Positions 1 to 13,600 of a stretch of 64,000 bases of DNA are shown here, in pieces. This DNA is from Augochlora pura (Eukaryota > Arthropoda > Insecta > Hymenoptera > Halictidae). The DNA is taken from the NCBI RefSeq assembly GCF_028453695.1, contig NC_135782.1, forward strand, positions 1,116,001 to 1,180,000. Direction: 5' to 3'. Each line of letters starts with the position of its first letter. The stretch's first letter is position 1. The position numbers and the translations under genes were made by a program. The notes below the pieces were generated by a model. It was not told the origin of the DNA and ran no database searches. It was given only the letters and a program-made list of their open reading frames with translations.

Positions 1-1289
1 ATTACTTTTTCACCCAACAATTTAGTAGACTTGTTACAGTATCAAACGTGATCATTATTCAAGAGAAATTGTACTCTTCGTAGAAAGTGGGAAAGTATTC
101 TGTCCTTCGTTAAAATTGTGAAGGAACGTACGCGTTCTCGAATTACACGGTATCAACAAGATGTTTCTCATTTTTTTTTTTTAGTAACCTGCGACATTAA
201 ACAAAGGAATATTTAAATGTACCAAAAAGATAATTTTTAAAAGAACGTTACTTACGTCTATGGCCGATTCAAAACTGTCCGACGAAACTTTGAAAACTTT
301 GCGACATTCGAATCAAAACAGGTTCTTCGACATTTATCGAACTTTGAACGCTGAATAAAACTAAATCGAAATAAATGAGAATGAAATACTGAATTTTATG
401 ATTTCCAAGCGATAAATACGTTGTTTTTAACAAATGGCAAGATCACTACGTTATACGAAACGCGAGACTGGTAGCGATCTCTGTTGCGCCCTCTGTTTAT
501 ATGCACTTGTTAAAATCAGCGCGCCAGACCATTTCAGTTTGAACGCGCCCGATAAGACTTATCGGTTACATTTGCACATTCGATTAACATTGTTGTTATC
601 GATCGAATCATTCTTTTTTTTAGAGTGATTGACATACAGCCTCTGCTATTTGTAAAGAACATATATAACCTTCGATGGATTTACAATTTTTATGTAAGAC
701 ATTGTCTGTCATTTGAATAAATATAGATGGCGAATATATCATTTGCTTTGTGCAGATATAGTAAATATTTGATATAGTCTAAAATCGTAAGAAGTTATCG
801 TTTTTTAAATTATTTGTCTAGAGCCAGTAGACTGAAAAAACTGCATAATGTACAATGTCACTCAAATTACTTTCTAATTGTTGAATATATAATATTACAA
901 TTTTCTTTATCTATATCATGAGTCTATGAGAAGTGACAATAAACGAAGGGTGAACGAACCCTTCGATATCGTACAGTGTCTTCGAGATAACAATTATTTT
1001 TATTGTCCGTCTATTTACCGTCTTTATTTACAACACAATCGATGATATTGAATCTCTTATCATGAATTGTTTACAGAAGTACATAGCTATGCCATTAAAA
1101 CTGAAGTACACATAGCTGAAACTATTTTAACTGGGTCTAGTAGACAAATGCAGTCTTCCTAAATGAAATGATCAGTTCTATCGAAATTGTTTTCAGACTT
1201 TAAATCGATGATCGACTGTACTCCCCTATTTCGAGGGACGGAAGGTATTCAGTTTGTTTATGTTTCGCGACATCGAGTCGACTAGGAAC
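1..1289. other. AT-rich non-coding stretch
   Basis: No coding exon is recognisable on either strand. The only open frame above 60 codons (434-628 +) has no family signature and starts in a low-complexity context. The DNA is AT-rich with A/T homopolymers (for example the T-run near 171-181). An AATAAA-like hexamer occurs near 717, but no gene end can be attached to it. Read as intergenic or intronic. Confidence 0.5.
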
Positions 1290-2160
1290 ATTGGGGCCCA
1301 CCCCGTATTGGTCCTCCCCGTCAGTCGAATTATGGTCGTGTTGGGGATGGTTGACGGTGGCGCCGCGTAACGACGTACCACCGTATTCATTTGTTCCCTG
1401 TCTCGCTCGGGTCGCACCTTTCTCCGTTAACCTCTTCCTCGTTCTGGCTGGTTCGTTCGCAGCCGAACCCCCAACAATCCCGCAGCCACCGTCGTCAGCG
1501 GGGCTGTCGGAGGAGGGACAGTCTGATTTACCTGTCGAAGGGAACTCGTGCACGTCACCCGGTGACCTAACCGCAGAGACAAACAAAAAGAAAAAACGAC
1601 GGATCGAGAGAAAATCGGTGGCTCCTCGCGCGGTGCCAAGGTTCGGACGACGGTCTCATTGCGATTACATCCACCTGGAGAGTCCGCCCCCTCCCGGCCC
1701 CCTCGCGGCCCTGTCATGTGAGTAAACCGTCGCGCGTTTTCGGACGTGTTATGGCGTGGAAGTGCTGGCGAACCATCGCAGTGCCGTCGTTCTCGTCCCA
1801 CGTTACCAGGATATACCAGCCGATCGACGACCAGCTGTTGTGAGCCTCCGCCGCTGCTGGAAACATGAAGATACCACCCCTGTCATGACCCAGGTAAGCG
1901 GACATCGCGACTACTCGCGATCCCATTCACCGCGAAACGCGAGGCCCTCGGCCCGCGACATCCTCCCGTTTTGGTGTTGCGCCTCGTTTCGTCACGGCGA
2001 CAGCTTTCTCTCGGTCGGTGCATCGGTGTCAAAGGATTCGAACGTTTCCCAGTTCCGCGAACCCGATGCATCGCGGGCCGACGTAGCAGATTCGACTCGA
2101 TTTTTTTCGCGGACGCATGACAGCGCCGACGGTGCACCTCTCCTTTAAATTCGGACACTG
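1290..2160 (+). promoter_or_regulatory. CpG-rich block with strong splice donor; candidate remote 5' UTR exon
   Basis: The block is distinctly CpG-rich compared with its flanks and has overlapping open frames on both strands, as GC-rich non-coding DNA often does. At 1890-1896 it contains CAG followed by GTAAGC, a strong consensus donor. A short upstream ATG at about 1864 is closed by TGA after seven codons, so an exon ending here would be non-coding. The first coding exon of TRMT9B at 25 kb is preceded by a good 3' splice site and needs an upstream 5' UTR exon. This block is one candidate, inferred only from donor strength and CpG content. Other donors in the 1-25 kb interval could serve instead. 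Confidence 0.25.
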
Positions 2161-4199
2161 TCCGTAATCTTTTATCGACGTTGCGTTTATCGCAACGTTC
2201 CTCGGGTGTCCCCCACGGCGGTCGCTTTAGATCCTGCTAGGGTGCATCTGCAATCTGCTGGTGCATAAAGCACACACCGCGAAATACCATCCGCGAGATC
2301 AATGACTCTAAACGCAACGGTATTATCCGACGGAGAAATTCGAGGAGCGTTAAGGACGCCCGTGATTCGGGTTTCCGTCTCGTCTTTCGAAATCCGTTTT
2401 GCCAGTCGTATGCTGGAGTCGGTGCCATTCACGGGAAACAAACTCTCGGACGGATTGCATGAATGGGTAATGGCGGCAGTCCGAGACAATAATTTTAGAT
2501 AGTGACACGCATATAGCGCTGCGATCGTTCCATTGATCTGTGTTGTGTAGCGTCCGCCTTCTATAATTTTCGCCGAGTTTTTCTTTTTTTTTTTCTTCGA
2601 ATGTCCGACATCGATTTTAGTCCGTCAGATTTGAATTCGCGATTCCCGAAGATGTACACCGTCCATTCGTGCACCCGTCTCGTTGTCGTCTCCCGTTGTC
2701 ATCGTCGAGCGTATCCCCGTTGCGTGTACGCGCACTTTACGGATTTGTACGTAATTACGGTTACGCAGGGGCGATACGATACACGCAACAAATGGATACG
2801 GAACGGGGTTCGATCGGCGCCACGGGAGATCCTGTTCAGTGTCGTCGGGTCGCGTTGCCGAGAGGGCGAGAAATTTCTTATGCTAAGATCGTATCGCGGC
2901 TTGTGCCGGCGGTAATAATAGTTCGGACAACGGTAATTACAGCGTTGAATGCGTGCGTACGAAGTTGAAGTTTACTCGGTACCACGAGCCGCCACCTTGA
3001 ATTACTTTTTCATTGCGGCGCCCTTCGCGCGGGTACACTATACATCACAACTATGACGTACGCTTTTAACGTGGATACGTAATTCCTGTCTACTACGCGA
3101 ACTGCGTGCATTATTTAGGCCGAGATGTGTCGCGGATCCAGGAACATTTACAATTGGTCGAGTAGAGCATGCGATCGTTTGTTACGGCTTTAACGCTAAA
3201 CCTACCATCGCCTATTGAAACGACCGACTTCAGATTTTCAAATTACTGAAATTATACTCTTTCATTGATCGAACAAATTTCTTCATCCGTGTACATTGGC
3301 CGCTTTCATTTGTACATGTTACAAAGCTGATTTTTACTTAACAAATTGCTAGAAATATAAGCGCGAACAATTCACGGCGCAAAAAAAAAAACACCGTGTA
3401 TGGTGGATTCGCACGCCATGGCCCGCATGCAGCCTAGAATAATATGGTGTAGAACGGAACTAGTATCGATTTCCAGTATAAAATAAGAACGTACAAGTAT
3501 ATTCTACAGTTAAACCATTGTATGCACTGGCATGCAGTTTACGGTTCAGCTATACCAGCTTGTTAGAGGCAACACTATGTATATTTAAACTATCGACCCA
3601 TTATTCATAGTTCGACTATATTACGTTATACCATAATTACATTAGTATAGACTAGCCAACTTAACCGGACCATTAAACCGGGTCCTACATGCTTACCCTC
3701 GCAGCGTATAATTAAAGTATACTGGCGCAGTCGTATAGTACAATAGTCGAACGGTGCTAGTATAGTATCTATGATGTGTAGTTGAGCGATGGTAATCGTA
3801 CCGCGGACTACGACCACGGGGTCAGACGTAACCCGGGTATAAATTTTGCGATAAGTCCGCGATATTATTCTATTATAGTAATCTAGTAAGTCGTGAAAGA
3901 AAACAACGTTCGTTAGCGAGCATCGCGTGAACTTTTCCGCCAACACGACGCTCTCGCCGGAAGATACTTGAACGGGAGTATGGCGAAAAATGAGCTCTGG
4001 GTTGCGTCACGCGGTTAAAGATCGCGTGTTACCGTACCGGAAACACACCGGTTGGCCATTTTTTCGCGGCGCTGGTTCCGTTCTCCACGGTCGTTTCAAT
4101 TGAAACGGGAAATCGGTGTCGTCCGGGGAATCGGGGGGCCACGTGTGACCACAGATAGCCACGGTGCGGGATCGTTGTCGTCCGGTCGGCGGACCAACC
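2161..4199. other. Non-coding stretch
   Basis: No supported exon. Open frames here are short, arginine-rich and mirrored on the other strand. Around 3,189-3,235 there is a segment (TTAACGCTAAACCTACC) that resembles a dispersed hymenopteran repeat, recognised only by impression. The 3,450-3,860 part is A/T-rich with many short TATA-type words and no gene. Confidence 0.4.
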
Positions 4200-4570
4200 A
4201 AAACGTGTAGGGAGGAAACAGCGTCGTTATGCGCGCGATGACGTTCACCCCCCGCCTCCGAGCCCGTTTCAGCCCACTATTTACCATATTTTATCTAGGG
4301 CGGCACGGGTAGATCGATACGCGCTACTTTCATTCATGGCTGCCTCCCCTCGCGGCTGGCACGTTGCCTCCCGCGCGTACCACCACCGGAGACCAACCCC
4401 ACTATTTCGCCCATTAGCGGCCACGGCCTGTCTCCTCTGTACCAGTGATTCTCAAATTCTCCGGTTCTCCCTTCAACCCCCTTTCCGGAGCCCTCCGGTG
4501 TGACGTCAGGCCGCGGCTAGGTCCGCCTCGCGAGCGCTATTCAAACCGCGTTCTCCGCGCGGCTTAAACG
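4200..4570. promoter_or_regulatory. CpG-rich block with consensus CRE
   Basis: A GC-rich, C-biased segment containing a perfect palindromic cAMP-response element TGACGTCA at 4501-4508, followed by CpG-dense sequence. Such a composition is compatible with a promoter or enhancer in an otherwise mixed intron or intergenic interval. No coding exon adjoins it, so the gene it might serve is unknown. Function is inferred. Confidence 0.25.
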
Positions 4571-4599
4571 CTTCCAACCCTTCTGGAAGATGTGCTTGT

Positions 4600-4670
4600 A
4601 GTCGCCGTTTTAGAATGTATACTTCGAGGCACCGTTTTAGAACGTACTCCGAGGCACCGTTTCAGGCTGC
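4600..4670. repeat. Short tandem repeat, about 28 bp unit, 2-3 copies
   Basis: The unit is centred on GAGGCACCGTTTTAGAACGT and recurs near 4603, 4630 and 4658. The third copy is truncated (CACCGTTTCAGG). Small local duplication without coding potential. Confidence 0.6.
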
Positions 4671-7600
4671 TACGGCAGCAGCGAAAAGAACTCTGCATGC
4701 AAATTGCGTGCACGTTCTAAATGCCGTGCAATTCGGTGCCTCCAGCTACCCTTTCGAAGATGCTGTTAGGGACGCGTAGCACCGAGTGTTAAGCAAATAG
4801 ACGTTCGTAGAATTTAGTATTCATGAACAGGATGCGTCCTGGTATCGTTTAAATAGAATATTATATATTTTATTTATATTGTACGATATCGATGCATTGC
4901 AAATGTTTTTTTTTATCCAAGCTTCCCTCGAGCCACGGTACTTACAAGGCACCAATTTTTTAATCGGGGCAAAGCGAACGTTCCGTCGAGTCTGCTCAAT
5001 TTTCCCTGCGGAATCGCCGTTTTTTCGCGCTCGTGCCTTTATTACGACTGCGGCAATGTAAGAGTCTCGATCGACGAGTGCTACTCGAGACAGTAGGATC
5101 ATTGAAAGCTACCTGTTACGTGTGTCACCGTCGTAATGAATCGCGCACACGTAAAACCCATTTCGATGTGTAGAACAGAGAGTCAGAAAGAGAGAGAGAG
5201 TGAGAGGGATTGGGGGTGAGAAGGGTATTTTATCTATGCAAGCAAAGCGGATAGATGCGAGGATAATCCCGTCCGGACTTTATACGGTATTGAACGGGGA
5301 CGGGATCGGGCTACCTTCTTAACCTAGTATGCAAATAGAATCGGCAAATGTAATCTATATAATCTCGAGTTCTATCTTCTCGTTTGATTCCGCGAATACC
5401 TTCGACCAATATTACCCGTTCCGCCACTCGACGGACGGGGGTCTCCCCGGTGAGCGGAGTAAACAGGATCGTTTCGTTTCAACCGGTGACCGCTTTGTGG
5501 AAAAAGCTGGTCGACGAGGACAAGGGAATGCAATTGATAAGCATTTTGCGATCGGCTGTCTCTTGAATTCATGCTGCGACGAAACGAACAAGCTTCGTTC
5601 AATCATGCTTGGAAATTGTGGGAAATATGTCAGGATTGTATCCTATTTTACTCCAGTGTCCTTTCATTAAGTTAAATGCAACTGGACCACTTACTTGTTG
5701 CTAATTAAAATTATGATTGCGTGGCGAGAGACGGGGCTAGATTGGAGATAATTTATTATTTTCACTTATTATTATTTAGTTGGCGTCTAGAACGGATTTC
5801 TTGAAAATAGGCGATGTGGGTGTGTTTGGATCACTGTGTTACCTTGATCCTGAACTTTCTACATACTAAAGGGGGATGAAACGAGATTAGTTGGGTCGTT
5901 TGCTCGGGAAAGGTTCGGCGACGGTTCGGAACACAGTCGCATGCCGTCGGGGCAAGGAACACCATGTAATATATCGCGGCATTGCCCCTCCTCCGTTCGT
6001 CGCCAACGTCACTGCTGACGCCCTTTCGCACCCCCGCGTCCGAGTATTTCAATCGTCCGTAGCGTTCGCGTGGTCGTGTCCCCCTTTCCTCCACCCACCC
6101 GGCCCTGTCCACCACCACACGACCCTTCTTCATTCCTGTTTCCTCCGTCATCGCATTACCAACGTTTTCATCCCCCGCATCACCTCGACGATCGCAACCC
6201 TATGCGTGTTCCCTCGGTTAGAGCATCTCCGCCTCCTTCCCTCCCTTTTGCGATCCTATTTTTATCTTACGTCCGAGACTGAAGAAATGGCCGCGTAATC
6301 ACCGTGTTCCTCGCGCCCGAGGAACCGAACTATACGGCCAACCCCCCTAATGAGAAATTCAAACCAGGAATAGACGCCTGGGCGACGCCGGAAGACGCCG
6401 GCGTCGGGGCGGAAAACGGCGGACCGTAGCTCTCGTGACCGAGTCTCGGAGTTTCTTCTCGGGGGTTGTAGAACCGGCGGTGCAGCGATCGTTAGGGGAT
6501 ACTTTACGATCTTATCGAAATATAGATTCATTTCTAAAGAGTTCTTGATACTTATATTTATATTAAGAACTTTTTATTTATTTATTTGATGTATTCCCTT
6601 GTTTCCTTTCGGGATTGTATTTTCTTACGATTCATTTAAATTTCTACTTAAAATTTATTGTAATTTAGACTTGAGCACTATAACAGACGTATAATTCGTC
6701 TCATTTCGCCAGGAAAATTAATTGATAACGGGAAAATGCGAAACAATGGAATTGCGAATGAAATCAAGGGTCAAAGTGTGACGGGCTCGAAACTACGCGG
6801 AGCATGTTCGAAATCCAATTGTTATCGGAACGTGCGATTCTTCGCCCACGCTCGTTGGTCAGCGGACCGACTGGTCGAAAGTAGAGGGAAGGTTTTAAAG
6901 CTTCTTTGGTCTTAAGGCACGGAGGATGTTAAAGCGATCCGAGGGATTTCAATCTCAATGTTCTCAAAGAGTTTCAAGGATGACGATCATCTCGCTGCTC
7001 CGCAGAGTTCCCCGAAAGTTCAAACGGCCCCAAGGTCTCACGTGTCCCACGAGTTCGAATGGTCCCTGGGTCTCCCCGGAGGGTCTTAAACATGATCTCG
7101 CGTCTATCAAAAGTCGCACGCCCAAGGTTCCCGCGGGGTGCCTCGTGTCTTCGTGATTACACGAACGTGACACGACCCCGTCGGTGTTCCACCATCCCCC
7201 TCGATCTCTCGAAAGTGTTGTAACGCTGGCAAAACTTTCTGATTTATTTTTATCACGGGGTATCGATCGGCCGGCAACATCTATTCCTATGCTGTTACAT
7301 ACTCGAATTTGTGAAGAAACTCGTTGAACGCGAGCGATTGGACCGCGGCTTTTACGCGCTCGCGATAAAATGAGGAGACACCGAACAATGAACACGTTGG
7401 ACGAAACGAGTGACTATAGTAAAAAGTATAGTAACTAGCTCGTTTAACCCTAGAACAGTTCCCTTTTATTTTTCAATGCAAGTGACCACTGCGATGTTCA
7501 AGGCGACTTAAAATAAAATCTGAAATCTTAGTAATTAAGATATTTATTTTCAAAATATAAAATATGAAGTACGACATTAGTTGGGAGACTAGGAAATACC

Positions 7601-10600
7601 TGAATGTTTTAGTATTTATTTAAACGTTTCGCAGACAATTTTAAAATACTTCACGGTGTTATCGCGATATCGTCGACATCGGTCGTTAGGGATTCGATTC
7701 GCTCCGATAAGATACAATTGTCAATCGTTGCGGCCGTGTGCTCGGACGGGAAGGAAGGCTCTCGCTACCGTCTCGAACGGGGGTCTATTGTAGAGTCGAA
7801 GCCCGATTAGAAAGGAACACTACGGATCCTTTCTTCGGAATTGTCCGGCGTGGCAGCGATGAAAATCTGATCGCGAGCTCGGATACCGCGTTTTACGACG
7901 TATCCACCAGCGCGGTGTCAACCGCTTCCGTCTCTCTCTCTCTCCCTCTCTCGATACTTTCTATTATATTATTTTACCCTGTAGCTTCTCCTCGGATGCT
8001 CTGCTCCGTCAGGATTTCCCTTTCGCGTCGTTTCGGTTAACGTTAAACCCGGTCGTTTCACGGCTCGACCGCGATCGCCTCCAACTTCGTCCGCGCGGTC
8101 GACGAACCACCGATTCCCATGGACCTGGAGCCAGTTCCCGTTAATTTCATCGATTACACTGTAATTGGACCGTTCCTCCAACTGTGCGAAACCTCCGCCC
8201 GATCATTTTCTGCAGGTAGACGCCGCGGTTTTGTCTGCGGAACGGGTTCTCTTCGTTAACCCTTTCACCGCTAACAAAAATTAGAAAGTATGGCGGAGGA
8301 AGTGTCTACGTTTTTTTTCTCTATTCCATTATTTTTATGGCCGTGCATCGCGATCGCGTTATGTCCGCGTTATGAATTATATAAAGATCGGAACAGATTT
8401 TTCATGGAATGCAATTTTTCTTGAACGCATGGAATTCACATTGCAACAGTTTGTGTAGTATTTGTTTCGCTGTCGCTTCGCGTGATCCTTTCTGGAAAAG
8501 GGTCTTCCCTTCGTGAAAGGGCGAAAACGATTTGTCTGTTGCGAAAGTAGAGGCTTCGAACTCGAAAACGGGACCGGTATCGTCGTCCCGCAATCGCTAT
8601 TCGCGGAACCGTGACATTTAGAAGACGAGTCTTCTTAGTTTGCGACTGCGCCCGACCGTGTTCCGAATTATGGTCCGAGAGGTTGCTTATTTGCCAGTCG
8701 ATCATGCAAATTTTTCGGGCCCGTTTTTTCTGCGACCGTTTCGCGGAATGTCAAGATCAACGAGGGTCGAACAGCGGGCGTGGGAGAGGGAGGGAGGGAA
8801 AGAGACGAGAGACGGAATGTCCGCGACGATATTGGCGATTCCGTAGATTGTCGTTGACCGGATGACTTTCACGGAAACTGGGCCCGGCGCGCAGTGTCCT
8901 TCGGCTTTCGGTTTTTCACGATTCGCCCCGTCGTTTATTAATAGACGAAGTCATTCGCCTTGAGATCTCGTCCCGTGGACCGCGCGTTTGTTTTTCGTCG
9001 TCTCGTCGAACAAGATCGTAAAACACGGCGAGGCTCCTTGACTGACGGAACAGTTCGGCCACCGTCGAATAGTTCTCCTTTCTAACGATTTCTCATCGCT
9101 AATTGACAGAGTATGCGCAGCAGCAGAACGATATATTTGCTTGATGCAGCACGATCGAAACGATAGATCAGAGCCTCGTATTTATTCCGATTGTGGATAA
9201 AAGATGAACACTTTACCAACACAATTTTAATCGAATCCACTCAACAACAAGAATAAAATTATCCTTACAGACTAACCCATAAGTTAAATAATTAATTCTC
9301 GAATCATTCGAATAAAAACTGAATCGAAGAGAATCGATTGTTCAATTACACGGTGTCATAGTTTCGGTCACCCTAATCGCTGGCTACGATTGTTCCGCCT
9401 CTTTCCAACGCGGGAACAAAAGAGCAAAGTGTTCCGACGTTCGCGACAAGTCTCGCGGAGGCTCTCGGTGTGGTTTTGCTTAATTTAGCAACGGCATTCT
9501 TCCCGAAGCAAGTTTCTATTCGAGTGCCACTTTCTTCGATTAGTTCGCGAAAAACATCCTGTCTGGAGATTAGACCGAGGAAGTCGAGGAACCGACGGGG
9601 CTTATCGCAGCGAACCGAGGAAGTGTATGCTAATAGGAGATAAATCCTGTCTGGTCGGCCGATCCAGATTTCTTCTATTTCTAAAGACATTCCGACGGAA
9701 AACTTCGTCGAACCCCTTTACCACCTGTCGATTTTATGCAATCGCGATGGAAACAAGCAGGAGAAACACCAGACGGTAAAAATGATAATAAAATGATATC
9801 AAAAATATCGTTACGATGTCCGCAAGCTTGTCGTTGAAACGGAATTAATAAAATTGGACATAGAAATAAATAATAGATAATTGAAGAAAAATGAATTTCT
9901 ACGTTATTCCAGCTTGCACCATTTTTCCTGTATTTATAATCGAAATTCTTAATTCGGCAGATGTGTTATCGTGATAGTCGTTAAATAATTTCCATTTAGC
10001 AGCGTTCCTTTTATCGGTCAATAAAATCAACGTTAACGTATTTCGCGATTGTTATCGTTTATAAGAAGAACGAGTGCGATCGAACGCGAAGCCGTTTAAG
10101 CGCTGTGCGGATAACCGGCTGCATGAAAATGTGCAAGAACTGTCTGTGCAGCTGCTGTCGCAATTAAAACAGTAATTGTCCCGTAAAAACTAGCTATACA
10201 CGGTACAGTGTTTAGATGGAAATTTGTTTATTAAATAGGATCAGTATAAAATATTCGACTGATTCGCTAAGCTGTAAAGAAGTTGCAATTAGCGTAGAAG
10301 TTGATAATATCGTCGCGCTATTTGCGTCCCTCGATAATTATTAAAAGAACCACACTTTTGTGTTGTTTCCGTTTCGCGGAATGATCTTTGTAACACGATC
10401 GTTTCGCAAAGTTCCCCGAACGAAGAACCGACGAGCCTCTGTAAACTCGAGAGAGTGAAAAGAATGGCTGGTAAAAAACCGGCGATGAAAAAAAACTTGG
10501 ACCGCCGGTCGGTTTGTTTGCACGGTGTGTAATCCGAGTTGACCTAACTCTCGGTCCTCGGAAGGTATGTAGGGCGTGTACCGGTTCCCTGGAAGGAGGC

Positions 10601-13600
10601 TAGAAGAACGATAGAGAACAATGGGTACTCGTCGTTCGACGACGGATCCGAAACGTATCATCAGGCACGGGATTACGCGGTCTACGTAACAATTACGGAG
10701 GGATCCACGTGGATCGGATCCCCCTGTCCCCGCTCTCCCCGATCTATTCAGGTTTCTGGAGCGGCAATTTGTGATCTCGCTCGCCGTTTTGCCGTACCGC
10801 GATCCACGATCCGCGCGATCCACGTTCGCCGCATTTTCGGGCCAATTATTCCGTCTCGCGATCTACGCTCGGCCGTTGTTACGAGGCGAAAGTCCATTCC
10901 CGACTTGCGGCTCGTTCCCTCTCGGTCGTCTCTCGAACGCCCCCATTGCTCTCGCTGCACAGAGGCACCATTTTACTCGCCCGAGTCTCTCTCCATACGT
11001 CTAAACGGACCTTGCTATCCTCGATTATTTCTCACAGCGATACACAGTCCTTAAATGTGTAAGCTTTGTTTTAAGTATATTGGAAAGAAATAGTATATGC
11101 AAACTAAAAATTAAAAATTTAAAGACTATTTTAGCATTGCTCGATCGCCGACAGTGAAATTAGACGAATCGTCGAGTCTAGTTCAATTTGTATTATCGTC
11201 GCAGGTCGTAAAGGCGATCGACGAGTCTCCGATCGCGGGGCGCAGCTTCATAGCCGGCGTCGAAGACGTTCTGGTGGTACGTTGATAGACCCATCCCGGC
11301 AATAACACGCGATAATTAGCCGCGTCTCGTGAAACTAAAGAAATCGCAAGATCGCGGGTGAAAGTGGCGCGATCCTTGCGACCGTTGCGTTACGCGCCGA
11401 TCGTCGAGGACAAGTCTTGCTTCTCCCAGCGGTTCCTTTTGTTGCGCAATTTTAGTTCGCAAGGGACCGGTCACGAGGATCTCGATCACCTTCGTTACCA
11501 CGACCACCGAAACGAACGACGCCCGAATGTCGCGCAGCTGTTCGTCGTTAGATCAACGATTTATGCGTCGGGGAACCGCCGCGCGAGTCGTTATCGAATC
11601 TTTGCCGGCTTCAGCCAAGGTTCGAACCTGTTCGAACGTTAATTACTCCGTCCGAATATATTGGCCGAAATGCCAGGGCTGTTGACAGACCGTTTTAGAA
11701 TTCTGGATTTTACGCGCTTACGAAATTCGGTAGCCGCCGAAACGACCGCACATTAATTAGTTGTACTGTATATTTTATATTTTACTTTAGTGGAATAATT
11801 TTATTCGAAAATTCCTGAGACTATTAAACTCGAATATATCGATAAAGAGAAATGAAATTAGTCGGTGGTTGAGCTACGTTGTCAGATAAATTGTACACGA
11901 AAAGAGTGAAACGAACCTTTCCCATGACCAAGTAATTAAAAAACGAGCGACCAGGCTAGTCGATATCTCGCCGACGGTGCACGCCGCGCGATGAAATAAC
12001 GTTTAAATAAAGATGCAGGGAAACGATTACGTCTAATTGCGGCGGTCATTGAAAAATTGATCGGGGAAACCTTCGCCCGGTCGATCATCGATATTTCAAA
12101 GCCTGTTCGACAACGTTCCGCCGGGTAAAATGTTAGCAATAACCTTCCGGGAAACGAGTCTCGCCGCGTCGGCGTAACTTATGAAACGGCTAGCCGTGAT
12201 AACATCTGGGAATCTGAACAGAAACGATACTGCGCGGCGAGGTTTAATTGCAAAGCCGTTCCGTCGACAATTTGCGGCCCGATCGCCGCCGTATCTATCG
12301 GTCGCTCGATCCAACGTGAAAAGCAACGCCCACGCCGTAGCAATGACACTGAAGCCGTGCAGCGAGCGTGGATATCACGAAAGTGAAAATACAACTTCGC
12401 TGTCGTCTCGCTGTTCGGCCACCGAAGGCATCCGTAATCAGGCCTGCGTTAACAAGATCGCGGTTCAGAACACGACGCGCGTTTGTGGAAAGTCGCGGAA
12501 ATATGACCGCGATTTTCCGCGTTCACCGGTTGGAACCGCGGGGAAAATCATCCTTCGGCCAAAGCGCGATCAGAGAGCATTTTGCTTTCAGTCATCTCGG
12601 ATCGTTTCGCTCGGCTCTTGGCGACTCCGAACGATCCAACAATTTCCAAAGATTTCACTTCGATACCGCCGGTTCGAAGTTTCTTTGCCCGACTGAATGA
12701 TCACCCAGCGTAAAATGTACATCGAAATCCTGTTAGTGTTTGTTAATAAAAACCGTTCTCCGTGCATTTGGAACTGTCCGACGGCGAATAATCCGTATCA
12801 GCGCGTTGATCGAAAAATAGCGCACGGCCTGGAAACTGTAGCTTGAAAAAACGGAGAGACGCGATGTGGACGTCATCGGCGGCAAATGCGTTTCGATCGC
12901 CGTTTAATCGGCGAGCCGAAAAACGCGGCTCGAAAAACGATCGCGGGACGAACAAAGAAGCGGCCGATTGACGTAAAAAGAGTGGCTCGGTGGAGTTAAA
13001 AGGAAAAAAGACCGCGTCCGAAAAAACAGAAAAACGATTCGCGAAAACAAAGCGCGACACCATTTGGTAGCGGTACGACGATCGTCAAGATCGATCGATC
13101 GTGGTCGTGGAACCCGTTCGGGCCGACCGGAGAAGAGGCGGAGGCGCGCGAGATCACAATAAAAGGTATTTTACACCTGTGCGCCGCGGGCGCGGCTACG
13201 AGCTCGCATAATTTACGCGACGAACAACGCCCCGCGAATATTTAATCGCTGTTTAAATCCAGTCCGTTCCCGATGATCGATCGTTCGCCGGCAACGAAAC
13301 TCCGCCTCGTCGATCAGCAAAAAAAAGAAGAAAAAGAAATAGGAATTAATTTCTCGATCTCTGAATTCTCGGCGCAGTCTGATTTATCGGCTATAAATAG
13401 CCGCGCGAGAGAAAAAAAGATATCTTATTTAGCTTCTCGTTCGGGTTCGCGAGGACCCGATGCGATTCTCGCGTTTTCGTTGGATTCCCCGCCGAGGTCG
13501 GGGCTCCGTCGAACGAACTGAACGGCCGGGTCACTCTTGACCCACATCCGTTCGTCGCAAAGGGAATAAATTTCTCGTATTGACGGCGTCGACGCGATTT

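Noticed and set aside
1291..1725. Plus-strand frame of 144 codons in the CpG-rich block
   Set aside because: No recognisable domain; the opposite strand is equally open. A hydrophobic patch looks signal-like but is not near a good start.
10341..10823. 160-codon minus-strand frame
   Set aside because: No domain, no splice context, and composition typical of surrounding CpG-rich DNA.
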